Assembly (NCBI RefSeq): GCF_012273215.1
Contig: NZ_CP050965.1
Span: forward strand, 186,001-250,000
DNA: 64,000 nt
Direction of reading: 5' to 3'
Source of the DNA: Gemella haemolysans
Lineage (GTDB): Bacteria > Bacillota > Bacilli > Staphylococcales > Gemellaceae
In this document: positions 52,505 to 61,466 of the stretch, piece by piece
How positions within the stretch are numbered: position 1 is the stretch's first letter
Layout of the letters: every line of letters begins with the position of its first letter
Made by a program: the position numbers and the translations under genes
The notes under the pieces: generated by a model
What the model was told of the DNA's origin: nothing
The model's input: the letters and a program-made list of their open reading frames with translations, nothing else
Database searches by the model: none

Positions 52505-52674
52505 TGCTGAATCAAAAGTTTAAAATTTTAGAAAGTTTATATGAGAATTTTAGATATAGTACTTTATTGATATCTAATTTCGATTTAAAAAAACTTTTTA
52601 GAAATTTAACAAACTTTGTTGTGGTTACTTGATAAAATCGATTTTTCAAAAATTAAGTTTTTCTAGTTACTTCT
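52505..52674 (+). repeat. Intergenic hairpin repeat, degenerate copy D
   Basis: About 170 bp aligning along its length with copy A: TGCTGAATCAAAAGTTTAAA, TATGAGAATTTTAGATA, TTTATTGATATCTAATTTCG, then GTTACTTGATAAAATCGATT and AGTTACTTC at the end. The stems are weakened by substitutions, as expected of an older insertion. It follows the exporter terminator in the same direction. Confidence 0.7.
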
Positions 52675-52688
52675 TTTAATAAGATAAA

Positions 52689-52717
52689 TTGTAATTGATT
52701 GTTAAAAGTGATATTAT
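52689..52717 (+). promoter_or_regulatory. Candidate nrdG promoter
   Basis: TTGTAA at 52689-52694 and TATTAT at 52712-52717 with a 17-bp spacer and an extended TG, 23 bp upstream of the chosen start. Confidence 0.5.
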
Positions 52718-52739
52718 TAAAACATAAGGGGTGAGGATT

Positions 52740-53387
52740 TTGTCTAGAGAAGAAAAATTAAGAACAATTATTAGTACGATAGATAATTCAGAATATAGAG
52801 CTACTAATAAAAATGTTACTAATAAGTGTATGATGAGAACATTTAAAGAGGCTGATGACACTTGGGTAGCTGAAGCATATTCTAAGAAAAAATATGCTGA
52901 TTATAAACCATTTCAATTCGTTGATGGTGAGGGAGTAAGATGCTCTATATATTTAAGTGGTTGTCTATTCGCTTGCAAAGAGTGTTTTAATGAAAGTATC
53001 CAAAACTTTAATGCTGGACAATTATATACAAAAGAAATAGAAGATCAAATCATACAAGATCTAAGCAATTCATATGTACAAGGATTAACAATTTTGGGAG
53101 GAGAACCGTTTCTTAATACTCAAGTAGCTAAATCTTTAGCAAAAAGAGTTAGGGATGAATTTGGTTCAACAAAAGATATCTGGGTATATAGTGGTTACAC
53201 ATATGAACAACTTTTAAATGGTAGCGAGGACAAAAAAGAATTATTAAGTTTATGTGATGTCTTGGTAGATGGACCATTTATGATTTTTTTAAAAGACCTA
53301 AGCTTAAGATTTAGAGGAAGTAGTAACCAAAGAATTATAGATTTAAAAAATTCGAGTAAGGATAATGTAGTGTTATATTTAGAATAG
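52740..53387 (+). CDS. nrdG: Anaerobic ribonucleotide reductase activating enzyme
   Basis: Radical-SAM enzyme that makes the glycyl radical of NrdD for deoxynucleotide synthesis without oxygen. I choose TTG 52740, eight bases after AAGGGG; a GTG at 52731 would abut the ribosome site. About 215 residues. The iron-sulfur motif CLFACKEC gives Cys75, Cys79 and Cys82, preceded by FVDGEGVRCSIYLSG. ILGGEPFLN and LRFRGSSNQRIIDLK follow, as in streptococcal NrdG. The N-terminal 50 residues (ATNKNVTNKCMMRTFKEAD and onward) are longer than usual. nrdD, commonly just upstream, is not in the window. Confidence 0.9.
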   Translation: MSREEKLRTIISTIDNSEYRATNKNVTNKCMMRTFKEADDTWVAEAYSKKKYADYKPFQFVDGEGVRCSIYLSGCLFACKECFNESIQNFNAGQLYTKEIEDQIIQDLSNSYVQGLTILGGEPFLNTQVAKSLAKRVRDEFGSTKDIWVYSGYTYEQLLNGSEDKKELLSLCDVLVDGPFMIFLKDLSLRFRGSSNQRIIDLKNSSKDNVVLYLE

Positions 53388-53515
53388 TAATACTAGGAAT
53401 GAAATTACTTTTAATAGAAAGTTTTTCGTGATATAATATTTAAGTTAATAATTAGGGATATATATAATATCTCTAATTATTTTTGTTAATTAATTTATAG
53501 AGAGGAGATTAAAAG

Positions 53516-55666
53516 TTGAAAAATATTATAGAGATTTTTCGAAAGGATATAAAAGAAGTATTTAGAAAAACTAATACGTGGATAATTATAGTGGGTTTAA
53601 TATTTTTACCATCAATGTATGCATGGCCAAACATTTTATCTTCATGGGATCCATATGGTCATACAAATAATATTAAAGTTGCTGTTACATCTGAAGATGA
53701 TGGGGCTACTGTCGATGGTAAAGAGCTAAACTTAGGTAATAGTTTAGTTGAGGGATTGAAAAACAATAAAAATCTTGATTGGCAGTTTGTATCTAATAAA
53801 CAAGAAGCTGAGGACGGAGTAAGAATAGGTGACTATTATGCTAGTATAGTCGTTCCAAAAAATTTTAGTAAAGATATGACTTCTGTTAGTAGAACAGAAC
53901 CTCAAAGGGCGACAATTGAGTACACGGTAAATGAGAAGATTAATGCTATTAGTCCAAAAATAACTAATAGTGGAGCTTCAGCAATTGCTAATAATATTAG
54001 CAAGAGTTTCGTTGAGACGGCAAATGGAGTAATTTTTGAAAAACTACATGAAGTCGGTATTAAATACGAAGAAAATTTACCATCAATAGAAAAAGCTAAA
54101 CAAGAAATTTTAAAATTGAATGAAAACTTTTCTACATATGAATCTAGTTTAAATGAATTAATAGGAAAAGTAGAGCATGGTTATAATATATTAAATACAG
54201 TTCAAAACACACTACCTGAAATAGATAGAGCAGCAACTAATAGTATTATGCTAGCTGATAAAGCAGGTGTAACAATTAATAATATTCAAGGATTTAATGA
54301 TAGAATGTTACCTATTATTAGCAATCACTTGACTGTAGTTGAAGAAGTATCAAAAGAAGCAAATATTATAGCAAAAGAAATTCAACAAAAACCAGATAGA
54401 ACAGAAGAAATTAAAGCTAGACAAAAAGCTTTAGATAGTAGACTCCAAGCTAGTGGAGAAAGACTACAACTTGTAAAGAATATTTTCGAATATTTTAATA
54501 ACCTATCTAATGAAAGATTATTTAATAATCAACTAGCCAAAGTGACAAATCTAGAAAATGATATTAATAAAGTGAAAGAGATAAATATAAATATTCATAA
54601 TAAGATGGATCACTACGATGAAATTACAGATACTTTGAAAGAAGAGTTTGTAAATAAATCAGCTAGAATAAATGAACTTTCAACAGATATGAATACTAAG
54701 TTAAATGATGAAGTTTCTCCATTAATATCACAGGTTCTTAGTAGGGCAGATGTTAATATTGATAAAGTGAGTGGAATAATAGCACAGGCTCAAGGAGAAC
54801 TTCCAGCTGTAGAAAGAAAATTATCAGAAACTGAAGCGAAAATAAGTAATGCACATGGTAAATTATTAACGTTACAAGCGCATATGCCAACAGCAAAAAG
54901 TAAGATACAAAAACTAACGGACGAAATAAAAAAAGCTGATGGAGAAGTAGATAAAAACCAATTGTTTAATTTATTGAAAGTCGATTATAAACAACAAGCA
55001 GAATTTTTCGCAAATCCAGTAAAACTTCAAGAGAATAAACTTTATCATATAGAAAATTACGGATCAGCAATGACTCCATTTTATACGGTTTTATCTATTT
55101 GGGTTGGATCATTATTAATGTCATCATTATTAACTACTAAGGTAGAAGATGAAGAAAATAAATATAAACCATATCAAAAATATTTTGGTAGAGGATTATT
55201 GTTTGTAATAATTTCTTTATTCCAGACATTAATTATAACTTTAGGTGATATGTATGTTCTAGGTACACAGGCGACATCACCATTTAGATTTGTTATATTT
55301 GCATTATTAATATCTTTACTATTCTCATCAATTATTTATACAATAGTATGTATATTAGGAAATGTAGGGAAAGCAGTTTGTATTGTATTATTAGTACTGC
55401 AATTAGGAAGTTCAGGAGGAACATTCCCAATTCAAATGACCTCAGAATTCTTCCAAACATTATATCCGAAAGTACCGTTCACATATTCAATAGGATTACT
55501 TCGTGAAGCGGTGGGTGGTGTATATGCTCCAGCTGTGCACCGTGACATAAAAATATTATTTATCTATCTAATTATCGTTCTTGTAGGTGGAGCGATTCTA
55601 GTTAGTCTAAAAGCACGTTCAGCTAAGTTAAGTAGAGAAAGAGAACGTTCTAAGTTATTCTTATAG
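53516..55666 (+). CDS. YhgE/Pip-family membrane protein
   Basis: 716 residues, TTG start after GAGAGGAG. One N-terminal helix (about 22-38), then a long exterior region of about 480 residues rich in coiled coil (KQEILKLNENFSTYESSLNEL, AKQ and KLSETEAKISNAHGKL stretches). A C-terminal block of about five or six helices matches the ABC-2-type permease fold (TPFYTVLSIWVGSLLMSSLL, SSGGTFPIQMTSEFFQTLYPKVPFTY, shown in part). Lactococcal Pip is a phage receptor; EsaA of the ESX secretion system belongs to the same group. No ESX genes are near, so it is best called YhgE/Pip of unknown role. Confidence 0.85.
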   Translation: MKNIIEIFRKDIKEVFRKTNTWIIIVGLIFLPSMYAWPNILSSWDPYGHTNNIKVAVTSEDDGATVDGKELNLGNSLVEGLKNNKNLDWQFVSNKQEAEDGVRIGDYYASIVVPKNFSKDMTSVSRTEPQRATIEYTVNEKINAISPKITNSGASAIANNISKSFVETANGVIFEKLHEVGIKYEENLPSIEKAKQEILKLNENFSTYESSLNELIGKVEHGYNILNTVQNTLPEIDRAATNSIMLADKAGVTINNIQGFNDRMLPIISNHLTVVEEVSKEANIIAKEIQQKPDRTEEIKARQKALDSRLQASGERLQLVKNIFEYFNNLSNERLFNNQLAKVTNLENDINKVKEININIHNKMDHYDEITDTLKEEFVNKSARINELSTDMNTKLNDEVSPLISQVLSRADVNIDKVSGIIAQAQGELPAVERKLSETEAKISNAHGKLLTLQAHMPTAKSKIQKLTDEIKKADGEVDKNQLFNLLKVDYKQQAEFFANPVKLQENKLYHIENYGSAMTPFYTVLSIWVGSLLMSSLLTTKVEDEENKYKPYQKYFGRGLLFVIISLFQTLIITLGDMYVLGTQATSPFRFVIFALLISLLFSSIIYTIVCILGNVGKAVCIVLLVLQLGSSGGTFPIQMTSEFFQTLYPKVPFTYSIGLLREAVGGVYAPAVHRDIKILFIYLIIVLVGGAILVSLKARSAKLSRERERSKLFL

Positions 55667-55678
55667 AAAATAATTTAC

Positions 55679-55742
55679 AGTAGAGATTAAGTAGTTACAA
55701 TATAATGTAGTTTTGTAATATTACTTAATCTCTACTTTTTTC
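55679..55742 (+). terminator. Terminator after YhgE/Pip gene
   Basis: Stem AGTAGAGATTAAGTA / TACTTAATCTCTACT with an inner GTTACAA / TTGTAAT hairpin, then TTTTTT. Confidence 0.88.
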
Positions 55743-55813
55743 ATAGGAAATGAAAAATAGTGTTTTTTGTGATATAATTAAAGGATAAAACCTTAAAATA
55801 TAGAGGATAGATT

Positions 55814-56815
55814 ATGGTTAGAACATTAGATAGAACAAAAGATATCTTTTTAGATACAATGCTTTTGGGAAATGAAATTTTAATAAAAAAAATAAAAACA
55901 ACAAATAAAACGAAAATTACTGTAGTCTTAGCCGCTTATAGAAGTGTAAAAAGATTACAGGAAATAATTAATGATTTATTTAATCAAAGCTTCCAAGATT
56001 TTGAAGTGATAGTAGTCGATGATCTTTCTAGTTCAGAAATAGAAGAAGCGGCTGCTGTAGTCGACAGTAGTAAAATAAATTATATAAAAAAACAACTAGG
56101 CTCTAATTCATCAGCGAAAAACTGTGCATTAGATTATGCTAAAGGAGAATATGTAGTTTTTGTAGAAGAAAACTCTAAATTAAAACAAAATTACTTAGAG
56201 ACTTTATATAATGAGATTTCTATAAATAATCTTGATATTGCTATGTTAACTAGAAATGGATATCCTAGTATATTAGATGAAAAAATTTCATCTGGTCAAG
56301 AATATTTAGTAGAAGAAATAAAAAGATTAAAAAGTGATTTAAACTATAATATTACTGCTTGCATGTTTAAAAGAAAGTTTTTAGATATCTATAATTTAAG
56401 ATTTCAAGAAGACATGTTAGCTTTAGAGAACTTATATTTCAAACTAAAAACTTTTGACATAGCAGGAAAGGTTAGTCAAATTAGAAAAGTTGGATATAAG
56501 GACTTATTAGAAAAAAAATCAGTGAGAAACAATGCAATGATAGACGCTTCTACTAGAAGAATAATGATTGCAGTAAATAAAATAGAAGAGTTTAAACAAA
56601 ACAAAAAATATGAAGAAAGTTTAAATCTTCTATGCGGATACTTACTTTTTGATGTGTTAAGAATGCATGAAAATATGTCCGAGGAAATAGAAATTTTAGA
56701 ATTGATAAAATCAAGAAAAAATTATTTTGAAAGTGATACATTTGTTAACAAAACAATGATAGCAATGTCTCCGATTATGTTTGCTAATCATCTTAATAGA
56801 AAGGATAGGAGATAA
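55814..56815 (+). CDS. Family 2 glycosyltransferase, soluble, degenerate DxD
   Basis: 333 residues with a GT-A fold: after a 35-residue N-terminal extension, KITVVLAAYRSVKRLQEIINDL, FEVIVVDDLSSSEIEE (nucleotide-binding VVDD) and SSAKNCALDYAKGEYVVFV. The place normally holding the catalytic DxD reads VEENSKL, so metal binding may be altered. No membrane helix is predicted, unlike the GtrB type. It is two bases upstream of a GT-C membrane glycosyltransferase, suggesting the two build or transfer one glycan. A TGTGATATAAT extended -10 lies at about 55770. The sugar and acceptor are unknown. Confidence 0.75.
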   Translation: MVRTLDRTKDIFLDTMLLGNEILIKKIKTTNKTKITVVLAAYRSVKRLQEIINDLFNQSFQDFEVIVVDDLSSSEIEEAAAVVDSSKINYIKKQLGSNSSAKNCALDYAKGEYVVFVEENSKLKQNYLETLYNEISINNLDIAMLTRNGYPSILDEKISSGQEYLVEEIKRLKSDLNYNITACMFKRKFLDIYNLRFQEDMLALENLYFKLKTFDIAGKVSQIRKVGYKDLLEKKSVRNNAMIDASTRRIMIAVNKIEEFKQNKKYEESLNLLCGYLLFDVLRMHENMSEEIEILELIKSRKNYFESDTFVNKTMIAMSPIMFANHLNRKDRR

Positions 56816-56817
56816 AT

Positions 56818-58842
56818 ATGAGGCGAATACTTCATAATGTATTTTCATATGCGTTTATAGCGCTTTTCACAGTTGCTTTAACTTGGGCTTATGTAGCACC
56901 GTTTGTATATGAACGAATATTGAATCCACTTGCGCTACTCTTAGGAGTTCCTGTTGTATTCATATTATTTATTTATGCAGTAAAAAAAATTCTAGCAACT
57001 GATGAAGTAGGATTAAAAAAATATAATAGAATTATAATATTAGTATACTTAGTATTTCAGGCAATAATATTATCGATGGATACCTTAAATTTTTCAGACG
57101 GTGCAGAGATAGAAAATGAAGCACACTATATGTTAAACTATGGAAAGTTTTCTGGAGAAAGATACTTCTTAGTTTATCCTAATAATATTACACCTACTAT
57201 TATTCTTTATTGGATATATCGTATAGCAGCATTTCTACATATTTCTGAAGTTTGGATGTTGCATATATTCTGTTTCTTAGTAACAACAGCTACTATATTC
57301 TTAACATATAAAACAGCTGGAAAATTATTAACAAAACAAAAACAAACAATAATTCTTGGCTTAATGATTTTATACATACCATTTCAAATGTACAGTTTAT
57401 TCTACTATTCTGATACTTTGATGGTAATTATGGTAGCTTTAATAATATATGTTCTTATTCCATCAGATGGGAGTTTTATCTTTAGAACCAAGCATATTGT
57501 CGCTGTAGCGATATTGGTAGCATTTGCTTGGAATCTTAGATCTAACATTATTATTATCTTACCAGCATTAATTGTGTACTTACTATTTTTCAAATGGTAC
57601 AAAAATTTAGTATTATTACTAGTAACCTTTGGAATTGCATTTGTTTTCTTTGGAAAAGGATTCGATATGCTTTGGGCACACTATGGATTCTGGAAAGATG
57701 ATGGTTATAGATTTCCTATGTTACACTGGGTAATGATGGGAATGAGTATTCAAGGTGGAAGTTATAACTGGCAGGATTTCCAATTTACATATCTTAGTCA
57801 AAATAAAATGACAGATGATTTAGGTTTATTCTTTAATAGGCTAACTCATAGACCGATTTTCCTTAATCTTCTTATGGTAGTATTAAAAATAAGAGGTAAT
57901 TGGAGTGATGGTACGATAAATTATACGAATGGTACACGTGCATTACGAGATGGTGATGGATTCTTATGGCAACTCTTCTATGGAAGTGACAATAGCTTCT
58001 TTATCTATATTTCTCAAATGATGTATGTAGTAATCTTATTCGGAATGGTTTATTACATTTATAAACGTAGAAAAGAGTATATAACATCTTGTTTCTTATT
58101 CCAAATTATTATTTTTGGAGTATTCATGTTCCATTTAATTTGGGAAGCAAAACCTAGATATGTATATGCATGGATGCCAATAATCTTTATTTTAGGAGCC
58201 AAAGGTTTAATTTTATTTGCTGAAAGATATGAGACTATAATATTTGATAAATACAAGAAAAAACTTTATATTGCTTTTGGAATAGTTTTTGCACTTCAAG
58301 TAGGTAGTGATAGTTTCTTAAGACCATCATATTCAATGAACTTAGACTATGACTCACGTGTAATTAATGGTATTAGTATATATGCAACAGATAATTATCT
58401 GCGTGATGGAATAGTTAGAGTTAATAAAGATACTGAAGTAGAACAAACGTTTAAAGCGAATCGAAGTTTTAATTATGTTCGTGGTTATATTTCATCATAC
58501 GATGAGAAAAATAATTCAAAATATAAAGTAGAAATTATCGATAAAAAAGATAATAAAGTTGTAAGAGAACATGAATTTGTATATCGTGAATTGTATTGGG
58601 AAATTCCTTTACAAACTTACACTTTACGTTGGTATTTTGATGATCTTCCTGCAGGAGATTACAGTGTGAAATTCTCACAAATAGAAAGTGATAATAATGG
58701 TAGCATAGTAATTTCAAGTGTACCGAATGAGATGGTAGATATGTATGAAGCAGGGAAATTATATATTAATGGAGCAGATCAAAATAAAAAAGATCTATCA
58801 CTACAAATAGGTCATAGATACCAAAAACTTTGGTGGTATTAA
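56818..58842 (+). CDS. GT-C fold membrane glycosyltransferase (GT39-like)
   Basis: 674 residues with about twelve helices, then a C-terminal extracytosolic part of about 165 residues (from FLRPSYSMNLDYDSR on) that reads like a beta-sandwich. The first large outer loop has the acidic pair DGAEIENEAHYML and FLVYPNNITPTIILYW; the YPNN motif is typical of Gram-positive GT-C enzymes that use polyprenyl-phosphate sugars. WEAKPRYVYAWMPI is also typical. It probably decorates a wall polymer or lipoteichoic acid outside the cell, with the GT2 gene just upstream as a partner by inference. AGGATAGGAG is its ribosome site. Confidence 0.75.
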   Translation: MRRILHNVFSYAFIALFTVALTWAYVAPFVYERILNPLALLLGVPVVFILFIYAVKKILATDEVGLKKYNRIIILVYLVFQAIILSMDTLNFSDGAEIENEAHYMLNYGKFSGERYFLVYPNNITPTIILYWIYRIAAFLHISEVWMLHIFCFLVTTATIFLTYKTAGKLLTKQKQTIILGLMILYIPFQMYSLFYYSDTLMVIMVALIIYVLIPSDGSFIFRTKHIVAVAILVAFAWNLRSNIIIILPALIVYLLFFKWYKNLVLLLVTFGIAFVFFGKGFDMLWAHYGFWKDDGYRFPMLHWVMMGMSIQGGSYNWQDFQFTYLSQNKMTDDLGLFFNRLTHRPIFLNLLMVVLKIRGNWSDGTINYTNGTRALRDGDGFLWQLFYGSDNSFFIYISQMMYVVILFGMVYYIYKRRKEYITSCFLFQIIIFGVFMFHLIWEAKPRYVYAWMPIIFILGAKGLILFAERYETIIFDKYKKKLYIAFGIVFALQVGSDSFLRPSYSMNLDYDSRVINGISIYATDNYLRDGIVRVNKDTEVEQTFKANRSFNYVRGYISSYDEKNNSKYKVEIIDKKDNKVVREHEFVYRELYWEIPLQTYTLRWYFDDLPAGDYSVKFSQIESDNNGSIVISSVPNEMVDMYEAGKLYINGADQNKKDLSLQIGHRYQKLWWY

Positions 58843-58871
58843 TAATAATAGAGAACTCTTAAATTAATAAT

Positions 58872-58899
58872 GGGGCTTATCTTCGGATAGGTCCTTTTT
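58872..58899 (+). terminator. Terminator after GT-C gene
   Basis: GGGGCTTATC / GATAGGTCC stem (with G-U pairs) closed by a TTCG tetraloop and followed by TTTTTA. Confidence 0.85.
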
Positions 58900-59010
58900 A
58901 TTTTGTGTATTTTAATTCAAGTTTAGTTATAGTATAAGGTTAACATAAAGTATCTAATATATAATATAATTATAACAAATCTAAATTATAGGGGTTTGTT
59001 AAGAATAAAA

Positions 59011-59082
59011 GGACTGATCTAAAAGTCCTAAGCGGGGGTGCAAAATCGATTTCTCTGGAATCATGATTTTTAAGTCGCTCCT
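59011..59082 (+). repeat. Intergenic hairpin repeat, short copy E
   Basis: Starts GGACTGATCTAAAAGTCCTA, as copies A and C start, then jumps to GCGGGGGTG, CAAAATCGATTTCTCTGG and AAGTCGCTCC, which is the terminal hairpin. The middle module (about 100 bp with the GATATC arms) is missing, so this is an internally deleted copy. It is in the same direction as the upstream GT-C gene. Confidence 0.7.
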
Positions 59083-59188
59083 TATAACTCCATATAATAT
59101 AGAAACCTTAATAAGTGTAAACGATTTATTGTCAAAGAAGGTAAAACTATGTTATAATAAAATTACAACATAAAAGGAGCAAATAACT

Positions 59189-59542
59189 ATGGTAAATATT
59201 TATGATAAAGCAAATGAATTTGAAAGAGCATTAAGAGAATCTGATGAATACAAAGCATCATTAGCGGCATCTGAAGGATTATATTCTGATGAAGAAGCTA
59301 ATGAACTTTACACACAATTCGTATTAAAACAAAAAGATTTAATGGAAGCAGCTCAATCAGGAAATGAGCCTTCAGAAGAAGATTTAACAGCATTAGAAGA
59401 AATCCAACAAAAATTAATGGAAAATGCTAAATTTTTAGATTTTGTACAAGCTCAACAAAAACTTCAATTTTTAATCGAAGATTTAAATAAAGTAATGTAC
59501 AAACCATTAGATGAACTTTTTGAAAAATATGGAAACAAATAA
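59189..59542 (+). CDS. YheA/UPF0342 (YlbF/YmcA-like) family protein
   Basis: 117 residues, helical and acidic: NIYDKANEFERALRESDEYK, YSDEEANELYTQFVLKQKDL, and the closing FLIEDLNKVMYKPLDELFEK, matching the B. subtilis YheA group in length and layout. The related YlbF-YmcA-YaaT complex helps RNA maturation by RNase Y, but YheA itself has no proven role. AAAGGAG is nine bases before the ATG. It is monocistronic with its own terminator. Confidence 0.85.
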   Translation: MVNIYDKANEFERALRESDEYKASLAASEGLYSDEEANELYTQFVLKQKDLMEAAQSGNEPSEEDLTALEEIQQKLMENAKFLDFVQAQQKLQFLIEDLNKVMYKPLDELFEKYGNK

Positions 59543-59559
59543 AATAGAAGAAAAATAGT

Positions 59560-59599
59560 AAATCACGGTGTTAGAATGATTCTAACACCGTGATTTTTA
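59560..59599. terminator. Bidirectional terminator between yheA and yitJ
   Basis: Near-perfect 18-bp stem AAATCACGGTGTTAGAAT / ATTCTAACACCGTGATTT with a single-base gap, followed by TTTT and A-rich on the other side. Confidence 0.95.
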
Positions 59600-59615
59600 T
59601 ATACACATTTAATTT

Positions 59616-61457
59616 TTATTTATCTTTATTTTCCTCAACATAATCTATTAATTCTAATGTTAGATCATATCTTAAAAATGGTGTGATTAAGTAAATTCCC
59701 TTGAAGTGTTTTAAAGCAACATCAAGTAGTTTTTTACTTTCTTCTAAAGCAACTTTTTGGCAAAGTTCTTTATCATCTTTTACTTCTTCTAACTTAGCTA
59801 AGAATTCTTCTGATAATTTAATTCCAGGTACCTCATTGTGTAGGAAGACAGCGTTGTTGTAGCTAGTAATTGGCATAATACCAACGAAGAATGGTGTATC
59901 TGGATAATCAGCGGCAAGTTCTGCTAATTGTTCAATTTTTTCAGCTTCAAAGACAGGTTGCGTAATAAAGTAGTCAGTACCTGCTTTTATTTTTTTCTCA
60001 ACTAAACGTTTTGTTTTACTTAGGTCACGAACATTTGGATTATAAGCAGCGGCTACTGTAAAGTTTGTAGTCTTTTTCAGTGAAGCTCCGTTATATCCAA
60101 GTCCTTCATTAAGTTGTTTAATAAAAGGAATTAATTTAAGACTAGTCATATCATAGACACTAGTAGCCCCTGGGAAATCACCAAGTTTACTTGGATCTCC
60201 AGTAAGAGCAAGGACGTTATTAATTCCAAGAAGATCAAATCCCATTAAACGAGATTGTAGTCCGATAAGATTATGATCACGACATGTTAAATGAAGTAGT
60301 GTAGGGGTAGTAATATGTTCTTTAAGTAAAGTTGCAGCAGACAAGTTACAAATACGAGTACTAGCAAGAGAATTATCTGCTAGTGTAATAGCTTCAATGT
60401 TTTTCTTGTCTATTGCTTTAGCCCCTTCAATAAATTTATCAACATTTAAATGTTTTGGTGGATCTAATTCGGCAATTATAGTTACTTGTTTTTTGACTTT
60501 ATCAACAATTGTTGGTTTATTATTTGCTACTCTGACTAGTTCTTCTTCTGCAGGTAGCGGTGTTATTACTTTTCTTTTAACTGGTTTAAGACCTTTTATT
60601 CCTTTTTTAATAGCACGAATATGTTCTGGAGTAGTACCACAGCATCCACCGATTAATCTTACACCTTCTTCAACAAGAAGTTTAGCACTCTGTTCAAAGT
60701 AAGATGAATTTTTTCTGAAACGATATTCATTACCATTAATTGTTTGTGTCAGTTGTAATAAACTGGCATTAGGATAAGCAGATAGGTAACTTTGTGCAAA
60801 TAAAGGTACTTGCTTTAAACTTTTAATCATATGATAAGGACCTAGATGACAGTTTAAACCAACGATATCAGCACCTAGATTAACAAGTGCACTTAAAGCA
60901 TCAGTTACTTTTTCTCCGTTTTGAGTAATACCTGCTTCTAATAATGAAATATTAGTGATAATAGGTAAGTCAGTTATTTTTCTTGCTTCAGTTAATACAG
61001 CGCGAATTTCTTCTTGATCATAATAAGTTTCAAATAGCAACGCATCTATTTTATTTGTTGATAGTAGAACTTTTACTTGATCAATTGTTTCTTTTACAAT
61101 AGTTTCTAATGAAAGTTCACATTCACGAAGACCTCGAATAGCTCCGATTGTTCCGAAAACAATAGTATCTTCTCCAGCAGCCTTGCGTGCTATTTCAGCA
61201 GCACGAATGTTAATTTCTTCGAATTTATCGTCATAGCCATACGTCTTAAGTTGGCATTTTTTTGCCGCATAAGTGTTTGTTTGAATTATATCCGCTCCAG
61301 CTTCGATATAAGCTTTATGAATTTTCTCCACAGAATCTGGATTAGAGATATTATTATATTCATGACAACTTTCCAATCCATTACTATAGAGAGCTGTACC
61401 CATAGCTCCATCAGCTACGAGTACATTTTGTTCTAATCTCTCTAATAAATTTCTCAT
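59616..61457 (-). CDS. yitJ: Bifunctional homocysteine S-methyltransferase / methylenetetrahydrofolate reductase
   Basis: Two-domain enzyme of methionine synthesis in the cytosol. Residues about 1-290 are a zinc-dependent homocysteine methyltransferase: VLVADGAMGTALYSNG, IVGLNCHLGP and GGCCGTTPEHIRAIKKG, with the three zinc-binding Cys. Residues about 320-613 are a MetF-like reductase using NAD(P)H and FAD (HLTCRDHNLIGLQSRLMG, NVLALTGDPSKLG, DYFITQPVFEAEKI). It supplies the methyl-folate that MetE needs. 613 residues is the usual size of YitJ. It follows metE by 9 bp in a T-box-controlled operon. Confidence 0.95.
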   Translation of the reverse strand: MRNLLERLEQNVLVADGAMGTALYSNGLESCHEYNNISNPDSVEKIHKAYIEAGADIIQTNTYAAKKCQLKTYGYDDKFEEINIRAAEIARKAAGEDTIVFGTIGAIRGLRECELSLETIVKETIDQVKVLLSTNKIDALLFETYYDQEEIRAVLTEARKITDLPIITNISLLEAGITQNGEKVTDALSALVNLGADIVGLNCHLGPYHMIKSLKQVPLFAQSYLSAYPNASLLQLTQTINGNEYRFRKNSSYFEQSAKLLVEEGVRLIGGCCGTTPEHIRAIKKGIKGLKPVKRKVITPLPAEEELVRVANNKPTIVDKVKKQVTIIAELDPPKHLNVDKFIEGAKAIDKKNIEAITLADNSLASTRICNLSAATLLKEHITTPTLLHLTCRDHNLIGLQSRLMGFDLLGINNVLALTGDPSKLGDFPGATSVYDMTSLKLIPFIKQLNEGLGYNGASLKKTTNFTVAAAYNPNVRDLSKTKRLVEKKIKAGTDYFITQPVFEAEKIEQLAELAADYPDTPFFVGIMPITSYNNAVFLHNEVPGIKLSEEFLAKLEEVKDDKELCQKVALEESKKLLDVALKHFKGIYLITPFLRYDLTLELIDYVEENKDK

Positions 61458-61466
61458 ATGAACCTC

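Noticed and set aside
53516..55666. YhgE/Pip gene as evidence of a type VII (ESX) secretion locus
   Set aside because: No EssC-type ATPase, WXG100 protein or other ESX component is present nearby.
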